DNA of 64,000 nt from Eggerthellaceae bacterium UBA3686 (GTDB lineage Bacteria; Actinomycetota; Coriobacteriia; Coriobacteriales; Eggerthellaceae): assembly GCA_002371495.1 (NCBI GenBank), contig DFIX01000046.1:26494-90493 (forward strand), read 5' to 3'. Positions 42,970 to 50,628 of the stretch are shown piece by piece. The position numbers and the translations under genes are program-made. Numbering within the stretch: the first letter of the stretch is position 1; each line of letters opens with the position of its first letter. Below the pieces are notes generated by a model, which was given only the letters and a program-made list of their open reading frames with translations, did no database searches and was not told the DNA's origin.

Positions 42970-44250
42970 GTGCCCGAACCCACGAACGGCGCCGTCTGCG
43001 CTAACCCGCCCATTTCGCAACGCATCATCCAGCTCGGCAGCTGCTACGAGAACGACATCATCGCGCTGCGCCGCCATTTCCATCAAAACCCCGAGCTGAG
43101 CGCCCACGAGACGCAGACGTCCGAGCGCCTCTGCGCCGAGCTCGACGCTCTTGGCGTCGAGTACCGACGCATCAGCGGCCCGCGCCCCGAAGGGCAACGG
43201 ACCGAGCGCGACGAGTTCATCGGCACGGGAATCATTGCGACCATTCGCGGCGATGCGCCCGGAGCATATGACGATCAGGGCAAACCCGCGCGCCGCATCG
43301 CGCTTCGCACCGATATCGACGCCTTGCCCATCACCGAGCGCACCGAGGCCCCGTTCGCCTCGCAAAACGAGGGCGTCATGCACGCATGCGGACACGATTG
43401 CCACATGGCCATGATGCTCGGCGCGGTGCGCATGCTCAACGAGATGAAAGCGTGCCTGCGCGGCGAAGTGCGCATCATCTTCCAACCAGCCGAGGAAATC
43501 TCAATCGGCGCACGCGACATGATTGCCGCAGGAGCGCTCGACGGCGTCGACGCCATTTACGGCGCGCATATCTGGAGCGAAGTCGACGCTGGCACGTTCT
43601 CGTGCGAGCCAGGACCGCGCATGGCCAATACCGACTGGTTCAGAATCGACATACAGGGCGTCAGCGCCCATGGGTCCATGCCCCATAAGGGGGTCGATGC
43701 CATCGTCATCGCCGCCGAAATCATCGACACGATTCAAACGATTGTCTCGAGGCGCACCTCGCCGTTCGAACCCGTCGTCATCACGATCGGCGAGATCCAC
43801 GGCGGCACGGCCCGTAACATCATGGCCGGCTCGGCCTATCTGACTGGCACGGTGCGCACCTGGCATCAGGATGTCCGCGACCGAATTGCCGACCGCATGG
43901 AACGCATAGCCGGCAAGACCGCCCATGCCATGGGAGCCGAAATCACGTTCACGTTCGAAGCGGGCAATCCGGCTGTTGTAAACGACCCTGTTTGCGCCAA
44001 AGCAGCCCGCACGGCGGTATGCGAGGTGCTCGGAGAAAACGCCGTGAGCCTTTACGAGGGCACGCTTGCGGGCGAGGACTTTGCAGAGTACCTGAGGCTC
44101 ATACCAGGCGTCTTCGTATTCGTGGGCGCGCGCAATCCAGCTGTAGGCGCCGAGCACCCGCAGCATAGCTGCTACTACACGATCGACGAGAGCGCGCTCG
44201 CAAAAGGGGCGATGGTCGCAGCGCAATGGGCCTGCGATATGCTGGCCTAG
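42970..44250 (+). CDS. M20 family amidohydrolase / aminoacylase
   Basis: A 426-residue zinc hydrolase. Metal motifs are MHACGHDCHMAMML, IFQPAEE and GAHIWSEVDAG; the dimerisation domain has SAHGSMPHKG and GGTARNIMAG; the last ligand is in EHPQHS. GTG 42970 follows AAGGAGG at ideal distance. The family cleaves N-acyl amino acids, hippurate or peptides; the substrate is open. Confidence 0.92.
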   Translation: MPEPTNGAVCANPPISQRIIQLGSCYENDIIALRRHFHQNPELSAHETQTSERLCAELDALGVEYRRISGPRPEGQRTERDEFIGTGIIATIRGDAPGAYDDQGKPARRIALRTDIDALPITERTEAPFASQNEGVMHACGHDCHMAMMLGAVRMLNEMKACLRGEVRIIFQPAEEISIGARDMIAAGALDGVDAIYGAHIWSEVDAGTFSCEPGPRMANTDWFRIDIQGVSAHGSMPHKGVDAIVIAAEIIDTIQTIVSRRTSPFEPVVITIGEIHGGTARNIMAGSAYLTGTVRTWHQDVRDRIADRMERIAGKTAHAMGAEITFTFEAGNPAVVNDPVCAKAARTAVCEVLGENAVSLYEGTLAGEDFAEYLRLIPGVFVFVGARNPAVGAEHPQHSCYYTIDESALAKGAMVAAQWACDMLA

Positions 44251-44365
44251 CCTTTTCGGCAGATTCCGCGAGCAAGCTACGCCGGGTTTAGGACCCGCGC
44301 TCACCAGCCAGTGCCCTTTTCGCAGCAGCCGAACCGCAAATGACAGCAGCAGAACGGAGCAGATC

Positions 44366-45100
44366 ATGACAACCTTGAAGCTGAAACGCCTTAAGCGCAT
44401 GGGAGACCCCCTCGTGCCGAAAGTGCTCGAGGACATCGACGAGAGCATCCCTCCCATCGAATCGCGCTTGCGCCATAACATCTTGCGCATGCCGCCCGAG
44501 ATTCAGAAGGCTTCGGGCATCGTCGTTTACGGAAGACGCATCAAAAGCCTCCTATTCTCGACCGATATCGCCATCATAAGAAACTGCGACGCCGATGCGA
44601 TTTTCTGCGTGTATCCGTTCACCGCGCAGCGCGCGATAAGCTCGGCGGTCATCCACGCGGCGGCGGCACCGGTGTTCTGCGGCACGGGCGGAGGAACGAC
44701 CCAGGGTACGCGCGCAGCTTACCTTGCCATGGACGCCGAGAACCAAGGAGCGACGGGGGTCGTTTTCAACGCGCCCATGCCAAACCGAGACCTGCGCGCA
44801 GCAGCGCGGATCCTCGACATTCCCATCGTCGTCACCATAACCAACGACCGGGTCGATGCGAAGCGGCGCGTCGAGAACGGCGCTGCAATATTAAACGTCG
44901 CGGGCGGGGCCAACACCCCCGATCTGGTAGCCAAGATTCGCAGGGAGCTTCCCCGCGTACCCATCATGGCTTCGGGGGGCAGAACCGGCGACTCGATTAC
45001 CGCCACCATCGAAGCTGGCGCCAACGCCATCGTCTACACGCCCCCAAGCTCAGGTGAGCTGTTCCGCGAACTCATGGACAAATACCGCGAAGAGCTCTAG
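44366..45100 (+). CDS. Putative TIM-barrel hydrolase of unknown specificity
   Basis: A 244-residue soluble protein. It shows a barrel-like alternation with glycine loops FCGTGGGTTQGTRAA, ILNVAGGANTP and IMASGGRTGDSI, which look like phosphate-binding turns of class-I aldolase or IGPS-like barrels. GGAGCAGATC precedes the ATG. It sits between the M20 enzyme and a methyltransferase on the same strand. I cannot name the reaction. Confidence 0.6.
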   Translation: MTTLKLKRLKRMGDPLVPKVLEDIDESIPPIESRLRHNILRMPPEIQKASGIVVYGRRIKSLLFSTDIAIIRNCDADAIFCVYPFTAQRAISSAVIHAAAAPVFCGTGGGTTQGTRAAYLAMDAENQGATGVVFNAPMPNRDLRAAARILDIPIVVTITNDRVDAKRRVENGAAILNVAGGANTPDLVAKIRRELPRVPIMASGGRTGDSITATIEAGANAIVYTPPSSGELFRELMDKYREEL

Positions 45101-45148
45101 CGCCGCATCATCTGCCTATAATGGAGGTGGAAAAGGAGGCGCTCGATT

Positions 45149-45907
45149 ATGACATACATGAAAGACGAGCTTAAAAACTATTACGATATCCTGCCAGATC
45201 ACGGCGGCCTGGATGCGCTGTGCAAGATGGAGCTCCCTCAAGAGCTGCACGGAAAAGTCGCACTCGACGTTGCTTGCCGCCGGGGAAAGGGCGTGTACAA
45301 GCTTTCGGAGCAAGCGGGAAAACACGGAAAGGCAATCGGAGTGGACTGGCGCGCCGACATGCTCGGCCTCGCCCGCGAAGGTGAGGCCCACGCCATCGGG
45401 AAAGCCGGCCTCGATAAGAGCAACATGCTCTTCGTGCAAGCGTTCCCCGAGATGCTCGCCGAAACCGTAGGCGAAGGCGCGGCCGACTTCGCCTACGTCA
45501 ATTGCATCCTGAACCTGTTCTACGACCCCGCCGAAGCGCTTGCTCAGATACGTCGGGCGCTAAAGCCGGGCGGGCTACTCATATGCGACACGGTGCTCTC
45601 GACCGGGCCACGCAAGGCGAGCGTCGTCGCCGAAGCGCGCGCCCTCGGCAACGCAGTGCAGGCAGCTCCTCACCGCAAAGACCTCATGAACTGGCTTGCG
45701 AGCGCAGGCTTCGACGTCACATCGATCGGCGCCGTCGCCGGGCTGAAAGCCGATCCTGCCCTCGATGCCGAAGGCAACCCGAGCATGCCGGTTGCAACCA
45801 GCGACGAGCCCGTCTCGTTCGTTGCGACGAGCGTGCGCGTTTACGCCCCCGACAGCATAGACCGCCACGAGCGTAGCCTGTTGAAAGACATCAGCAAGTT
45901 CCGATAG
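45149..45907 (+). CDS. Class I SAM-dependent methyltransferase
   Basis: A 252-residue methyltransferase. Motif I is ALDVACRRGKGVYKLSE, followed by IGVDWRADML, the motif IV region FAYVNCILNLF and the post-motif ALKPGGLLICDTVLS. The layout resembles arsenite and UbiE-type enzymes, but the cysteines needed for arsenic are not obvious. It starts 48 bases after the preceding gene. The acceptor is unknown. Confidence 0.82.
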   Translation: MTYMKDELKNYYDILPDHGGLDALCKMELPQELHGKVALDVACRRGKGVYKLSEQAGKHGKAIGVDWRADMLGLAREGEAHAIGKAGLDKSNMLFVQAFPEMLAETVGEGAADFAYVNCILNLFYDPAEALAQIRRALKPGGLLICDTVLSTGPRKASVVAEARALGNAVQAAPHRKDLMNWLASAGFDVTSIGAVAGLKADPALDAEGNPSMPVATSDEPVSFVATSVRVYAPDSIDRHERSLLKDISKFR

Positions 45908-45937
45908 GCGGCGTGCATCGAAGCCCCGCCCCTGCGG

Positions 45938-47053
45938 CTATTCGAACAGCTCGGCAGCCGCCTCGAGCTTGCCCACAATCTCAATGTGCTGGGGGCATGC
46001 AGCCTCGCACGAGAAGCACTGGATGCACTCCGATGCTTTGCCGCCGCCCGACGTGTTGAACCCGTACCAATTCTTGCCGTTGTCGTAGCCGTAGACCGCA
46101 GCGCGGTTGAGCGCCTCCATGATCTGGGCGATTTTAATGTCTTTAGGGCAGGCCTTCATGCAGTACTGGCAGGCGGTGCACGGGTTGTCGAGCATCTCCT
46201 CGAGCTTCAGACGCGCGCGCTCCAGAGTAGCGATCTCGTCGGCCGACAAGGGCTCGTAAGCCTTCCAGGTGGTCAGATTCTGCTGCATCTGCTCGAGAGA
46301 GCTCATGCCCGAGAGCGCCGTTATCAGCCCCTCTACACCCCAGGCAAAGCGAAGCGCCCATTGCACGAAAGTCGCATCAGGATTGGCTTCGTGAAGGATT
46401 TGCGCCACAGGCTCGGGCGGGTTGGCAAGCGTGCCGCCTCGCACCGGCTCCATGATAACGACGGGCAGGCCATGCTTGCGCGCGACCTCGACGCACTTGC
46501 GCGACTGCACGCCGCCGCTTTCCCAATCAGCCCAATTGACCTGCAGCTGAACAAACTCCATCTCGGGATGCGCCAGAATGACCTCTTCCATAACCTCGGC
46601 GGAATCATGATGCGAGAACCCGATGTGGCGAACTTTGCCGTCAGCCTTCAGTTGCTTTACGAAATCCCACATTTCCAAATCGTCGAATACCTTGGTACGG
46701 CTTCCGCCCGTATTGTGAATGAGGTAGAAATCGAAGTAGCCTGCGCCCGTATTCTCAAGCGAGATGTCGAAGTCCCGACGCGCGTCTTCGTAGCTTTTCG
46801 GGCCAATCCACGCGGCGTTCTTCGTGGCCAACTGGTAGCTTTCGCGCGGGTAGCGTTCGACCAGCGCTTGCCGAATCGCATTTTCGGATTCACCGTAGGC
46901 GCGCGCCGTATCGAAATACGTACCGCCCGCTTGCAAGAACGCATCGACCATCTGCTTAACTTGTTCGACGTCGATCGTCTGCCCATCCTCGAGCCGCGGC
47001 AGGCGCATGAGACCGAAACCGAGCTTTGGGATGTTCTCGCCTAGATAACTCAT
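45938..47053 (-). CDS. Aldo/keto reductase with C-terminal 2x(4Fe-4S) domain
   Basis: A 371-residue COG1453-type protein. Residues 1-270 form the NADPH barrel (LGFGLMRLPRLEDG; DTARAYGESE; Tyr and Lys at AYGE and ATKN). The C-terminal ferredoxin-like part has CTACQYCMKACP and CIQCFSCEAACP. Typical of strict anaerobes; the substrate is unknown. It is convergent with the methyltransferase. Confidence 0.92.
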   Translation of the reverse strand: MSYLGENIPKLGFGLMRLPRLEDGQTIDVEQVKQMVDAFLQAGGTYFDTARAYGESENAIRQALVERYPRESYQLATKNAAWIGPKSYEDARRDFDISLENTGAGYFDFYLIHNTGGSRTKVFDDLEMWDFVKQLKADGKVRHIGFSHHDSAEVMEEVILAHPEMEFVQLQVNWADWESGGVQSRKCVEVARKHGLPVVIMEPVRGGTLANPPEPVAQILHEANPDATFVQWALRFAWGVEGLITALSGMSSLEQMQQNLTTWKAYEPLSADEIATLERARLKLEEMLDNPCTACQYCMKACPKDIKIAQIMEALNRAAVYGYDNGKNWYGFNTSGGGKASECIQCFSCEAACPQHIEIVGKLEAAAELFE

Positions 47054-47146
47054 TTTTTACCCCCCCGATCATGGTTCTGCTCCGCCATTGTATCGTTCGC
47101 CTAGCCCATACGAGAACGATCGCGGGGCCATCGCCAGCAGAAGAGC

Positions 47147-47170
47147 AAAAAAGGCGGGCCGAAGCCCGCC
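47147..47170 (-). terminator. Intrinsic terminator of the Rrf2-type gene
   Basis: On the minus strand GGCGGGC-TTCG-GCCCGCC is followed by six T residues. Confidence 0.85.
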
Positions 47171-47199
47171 GTAGCGCCATATACGATTGCAGGAACGAG

Positions 47200-47676
47200 C
47201 TACTTTGTTTTCTCGCGGAGCCTCTCGGCCTCATTCTCGAGCGCCGTCGCCATCAAAAGCTCGGGTGCGACGCCATCGTTATAGGCATCGAGCATGTCCT
47301 GGATTGAAATCGACTCGAGGAAACAATCGAGGCTGTCCATGATGGTGGTGTGAATTTCGCGAACCATCGTAGCCGACGAAGCCTCTTTGCGGCTCTTCTT
47401 CATTTGCTGGCGTTCGTGCTTCAAGTCGCTGTCGAACGCATTCAGGATTTGCGCAATCGAGATTTCGGAAGCATCCTTGGCAAGCACGTAACCGCCGTTT
47501 TTGCCGGGACGAGCCTTGATCAGCCCAGCGTTTCGCAGGCGCAGCGCCAGTTGAATCAGATAATCACGAGGAACCGACATTTCTTCGGAAATCTCACGCG
47601 ATGAGCACGTTCCGCCCTTGACCGCCAAGTACACGATCGCACGCGCACCGTAGTCAACCGATGCCTTTAGTTTCAT
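47200..47676 (-). CDS. Rrf2-family transcriptional regulator
   Basis: A 158-residue winged-helix regulator (LKASVDYGARAIVYLAVKGG; MSVPRDYLIQLALRLRNAG; GKNGGYVLA). The three clustered cysteines that bind an Fe-S cluster in IscR and NsrR are absent, so it probably senses something else. ATG 47676 is chosen on AGGA spacing. It lies upstream of, and on the same strand as, the Fe-S aldo/keto reductase. Confidence 0.88.
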   Translation of the reverse strand: MKLKASVDYGARAIVYLAVKGGTCSSREISEEMSVPRDYLIQLALRLRNAGLIKARPGKNGGYVLAKDASEISIAQILNAFDSDLKHERQQMKKSRKEASSATMVREIHTTIMDSLDCFLESISIQDMLDAYNDGVAPELLMATALENEAERLREKTK

Positions 47677-47924
47677 TGTCCTGCATCCTCCCTTAAATGT
47701 CGGTTCAATCAGCAAACCGCGTTCAGCCAGCGCCTCTTCAGCGTCGGCAAACTCGTGTCACTTCGCTCGCCAATTAAAAGCATGACAAAGCCCATGACTT
47801 AAATGGCAAAGTTTCGATGCTCACATTTTGTCGCGATGCGACAAATAATGCAAGCCCTGTTTAGCAATTTGCGTCGAATCGAGACCGCGAATTGGACTTG
47901 GCAGCTATCGCATTTGCCAATATG

Positions 47925-47960
47925 TTTTCAATCAATGACTACGTTGTCATTGATTGAAAA
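47925..47960. repeat. 15-bp inverted repeat
   Basis: TTTTCAATCAATGAC-TACGTT-GTCATTGATTGAAAA in AT-rich DNA; an operator or hairpin of unknown use. Confidence 0.65.
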
Positions 47961-48027
47961 TATGCCCGAAATTGGGCTGTAGGTCAATGGAAAAACCGTA
48001 ATAGGGCAATCTTTGACGTAATCGCAT

Positions 48028-48128
48028 CTTGAATGAACAAGGGGCGGAGACTCGTTCATTTTCCCGAAAGCGTTTACCATGCCGATTTGTTCGCCATGAA
48101 AACGAACAGGGCTCCCTCGTTCCTCAAG
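48028..48128. repeat. Structured repeat, family G copy 2
   Basis: Imperfect arms CTTGAATGAACAAGGGG and CCCTCGTTCCTCAAG enclose TTTTCCCGAAAGCG and CATGCCGATTTGTTCGCCA, which closely match the interior of 25633-25682. Confidence 0.7.
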
Positions 48129-48174
48129 AATCGCGCAAACCGTGTACATTCCGTGACGAACGACAACATGGTCG

Positions 48175-48203
48175 TTGACAGGCCCTCGCCGAAGTTGTTT
48201 AAT
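48175..48203 (+). promoter_or_regulatory. Promoter of tRNA-Arg (ACG)
   Basis: TTGACA (48175-48180), 17-base spacer, TTTAAT (48198-48203), 19 bases before the tRNA. Confidence 0.65.
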
Positions 48204-48221
48204 ATTCGAGCTGTCTTAAGC

Positions 48222-48298
48222 GCGCCCTTACCTCAGCTGGATAGAGGACCTGACTACGAATCAGGGCGTCGTAGGTTCGAATCCTACAGGGCGCGCCA
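48222..48298 (+). tRNA. tRNA-Arg (ACG)
   Basis: A 77-base cloverleaf with encoded CCA: acceptor GCGCCCT/AGGGCGC, anticodon loop CTACGAA, T-loop GTTCGAATC. The A34 should be edited to inosine by the TadA at 37810. Confidence 0.95.
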
Positions 48299-48547
48299 GC
48301 TTTTCGAACACGCTCCGCTTCGGCGGAGTTTTTCGTTTCAGGGCCAATAGCCTGGATTCGAACCGATGAGGTCGGAGGGCGTTAAGAAAACAGTCCTGTG
48401 GACTGTTTTTAGCCCGACGGGCGGAGCGCTTTAGCGCGGAGCCGTTATTTTGCGAAGCAAAATGGAATCCTACAGGGCGCGCCAGCTTTTCGAACACGCT
48501 CCGCTTCGGCGGAGTTTTTCGTTTCAGGGCCAATAGCCTGGATTCGA
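48279..48547 (+). repeat. tRNA-associated palindromic element, copy B (tRNA-Arg ACG)
   Basis: A perfect 83-base direct repeat (48279-48361 and 48465-48547: tRNA 3' end, terminator and an inverse T-loop GGATTCGA) flanks a 103-base core at 48362-48464. The core hairpins are CCGAT-GAG-GTCGG, AAAACAGTCC-TGT-GGACTGTTTT nested in GGGC/GCCC, GCGC-TTTA-GCGC and TTTTGC-GAA-GCAAAA. Differences from copy A in the main hairpin are compensatory. Confidence 0.9.
48313..48333 (+). terminator. Terminator of tRNA-Arg (ACG)
   Basis: CTCCGC-TTCG-GCGGAG followed by TTTTT; duplicated exactly at 48499-48519. Confidence 0.85.
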
Positions 48548-48575
48548 CCCCCCATCTCCACCGTTTCGGCGCACG

Positions 48576-48600
48576 AAAAAGGCCCTGCGTGCACAGGGCC
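48576..48600 (-). terminator. Terminator of the NhaC-type transporter gene
   Basis: On the minus strand GGCCCTG-TGCACG-CAGGGCC is followed by TTTTTCG. Confidence 0.85.
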
Positions 48601-48623
48601 TTTCCAAGCAAAATGCAAATATG

Positions 48624-50183
48624 CTAGGCGGTGACCTTCTTGCCAATAGTCTTGCGCAGCACGAGCAGAGTGCCGACGACCAAAACGACGCCGATAATCA
48701 GGCAGATAATCGCGTTCTGCATGAAGCCGGCGATGATGAAGCAGACGAACGAGATGGCTGCTACCGTCAGCGCATACGGTATCTGCGTCGACACGTGCTC
48801 GATGTGGTTGACGTTAGCGCCAGCCGAAGCCATAACCGTCGTGTCCGAAATCGGCGATATGTGGTCGCCGCAGACAGCGCCGGCAAGGCATGCCGAGATG
48901 CCGATGGTCAGCAGGACCGACGTGGGATCGAATACCGCAACAACGATGGGGATGAGGATGCCGAACGTACCCCAGCTCGTACCGGTCGCAAATGCGAGCC
49001 CCAGCGCCACCAGGAAGATGATAGCCGGAAGCATCATGTACAGACCTTCGGCAGCGCCTTCGAGCGAATCGTGCACGAACACGTCGGCGCCAAGGGCCGA
49101 GGTGGCGAGCTTCAGCGTAAGGGCAAACGTCAGGATCAGCATGGCCGGAACCATGGCCTTGAAGCCGGCGACGAAGCAGTCGGTTGCTTCCTTGAAGGAA
49201 ACGACACGGCGGATCAGCAAGTAGAAGAACGTGATGAGCAGCGCAATGACCGAGCCCCACGGCAGGCCGACGGAGGCGTCGGTGTTGCCGAACGCAGCCG
49301 AGATATCGCCTGTAACGCCAGACTCGGGATCCCAGAAACCGCCGACGTAAAGCATACCGATCACGCAGCAGACGATGAGCACCACGATGGGCAGAATCAG
49401 GTCGAGCAGCGACGCGTTCTTCTTCTCGACAACTTCCTCGTTGCCGAGCGAGCCGAGGTTGCCATTCTTATAGGCTTCGAACTCAGCTTTGGCCATGGGG
49501 CCGTAATCGAAGCCCATGATGCAGAGGGCAATGACGAACACGATGGTCAGAAGCGAGTAGAAGTTGAACGGGATGGCCGAGATGAACAGCTGGATGCCGG
49601 ACACGTCCCCCAGTCCGTCAGCGGTCGACGAAACGGCTGCTGCCCACGACGAAATGGGCGCAATCATGCAGATTGGCGCAGCTGTGGCGTCGATGATGTA
49701 CGACAGCTTGGCACGCGAAACCCTCTCGGCATCAGTTACGGGGCGCATGACCGCCCCGACGGTCAGGCAATTGAAATAGTCGTCGATAAAGATTAGCACG
49801 CCCAGGCAGAACGTGGCGATTTGGGCGCCAACGCGCGACTTAATGTGCTTGGCAGCCCAGCGCCCAAAGGCGACCGACCCGCCAGCAGCGTTCACGAGCG
49901 CGACCATAATGCCCAACATGACCAGGAAAACAAAGATGCCTGCGTTCCATGGGTCCGAAATCGCCGTGATGAAGCCCAACCCCGCGGCGTCCTCTCCTTC
50001 GCCGAACTCGCCCAGAATCATGTAGTTGATGACATTGAGCACGTCGCCCGACTGCAGTGCAAGCAGCAGCGCGCCGACGAAAATGCCGACGAACAGCGAG
50101 CTGAACGTTTCCTTCGTGATAAGCGCCAGCACGATTGCCACAATCGGCGGCACAAGCGCCCAGAAGGTACCTACGAATTCCAC
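48624..50183 (-). CDS. NhaC-family transporter, probably for lysine
   Basis: A 519-residue polytopic protein of the NhaC antiporter family (about 12 membrane segments; ILIFIDDYFNCLTVG and GAVCGDHISPISDTTVMAS are family marks). GTG 50183 follows AGGAGGAGG. The mRNA leader is a lysine riboswitch, and NhaC-type genes behind lysine riboswitches have been proposed to be lysine transporters (LysW-like). So lysine uptake is favoured over sodium/proton exchange, by inference from regulation. Confidence 0.88.
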   Translation of the reverse strand: MEFVGTFWALVPPIVAIVLALITKETFSSLFVGIFVGALLLALQSGDVLNVINYMILGEFGEGEDAAGLGFITAISDPWNAGIFVFLVMLGIMVALVNAAGGSVAFGRWAAKHIKSRVGAQIATFCLGVLIFIDDYFNCLTVGAVMRPVTDAERVSRAKLSYIIDATAAPICMIAPISSWAAAVSSTADGLGDVSGIQLFISAIPFNFYSLLTIVFVIALCIMGFDYGPMAKAEFEAYKNGNLGSLGNEEVVEKKNASLLDLILPIVVLIVCCVIGMLYVGGFWDPESGVTGDISAAFGNTDASVGLPWGSVIALLITFFYLLIRRVVSFKEATDCFVAGFKAMVPAMLILTFALTLKLATSALGADVFVHDSLEGAAEGLYMMLPAIIFLVALGLAFATGTSWGTFGILIPIVVAVFDPTSVLLTIGISACLAGAVCGDHISPISDTTVMASAGANVNHIEHVSTQIPYALTVAAISFVCFIIAGFMQNAIICLIIGVVLVVGTLLVLRKTIGKKVTA

Positions 50184-50205
50184 CTTGATCCTCCTCCTAA
50201 CAATC

Positions 50206-50237
50206 GAGCAGGCCATGATATGTCATGGCCTGCTGAG
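50206..50237 (-). promoter_or_regulatory. Expression-platform hairpin of the lysine riboswitch
   Basis: AGCAGGCCATGA and TCATGGCCTGCT form a 12-bp perfect stem in the leader, ending about nine bases before the AGGAGGAGG site. Its 5' arm can pair instead with the 3' strand of riboswitch stem P1 (ATCATGGCC), giving two exclusive structures. Confidence 0.6.
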
Positions 50238-50267
50238 TTGCCCGGAGAATCCGCGCAGTCGCATCGG

Positions 50268-50462
50268 GCCATGATAGCTCTCCACTTTTCGAGCGGCAGT
50301 GCGCAAGATGTTCTCCTGCGCCCCAGATACGCTGCGGCGGAAACCAACAGCGCTCTTCGGCGGCATCCCCTTTCACCCTCGCACTTTTCCGAGTGCACCA
50401 GAACCGCCATGCGGCAATCCCGCGCGAGGGCTACTGATGAAGACCGCGCCTCTACCATGCCT
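50268..50462 (-). promoter_or_regulatory. Lysine riboswitch (L box)
   Basis: On the minus strand the conserved pieces occur in order: GGTAGAGGCGCG, TTCATCAGTAGCC, GGTGAAAGGGGAT, GCCGCCGAAG and CTGGGG. P1 is closed by CATGGTAG (5') and CTATCATG (3'). These are the core motifs of the lysine aptamer. Lysine binding should close P1, free the downstream hairpin at 50206 and lower expression of the transporter. Confidence 0.92.
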
Positions 50463-50628
50463 GCTACTTTAGTAGTCCTCACAGTATAGGCCACCCCGCT
50501 CCGCTGCAGCCGAGAAATCGGCCGCTTTTCGTCCTCGTTTAACAAGTGGGAACATGACGCACGAATCAGTGTGGCCGTCTGACGGATTTGATGCGCTTTA
50601 CGCCGGCGCTGGGTGTTGATGCCAGCAC

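Larger units (their letters stand above)
47677..48221. other. 545-bp intergenic region
   Basis: Contains a 15-bp perfect inverted repeat (47925-47939 with 47946-47960, TTTTCAATCAATGAC), the family G repeat copy 2 and the tRNA-Arg promoter. I see no gene. Confidence 0.5.

Noticed and set aside
48261..48611. A minus-strand frame with internal protein repeats
   Set aside because: The repeat comes from the 83-bp direct repeats of the tRNA-associated element; there is no start signal and the frame runs through a tRNA gene.
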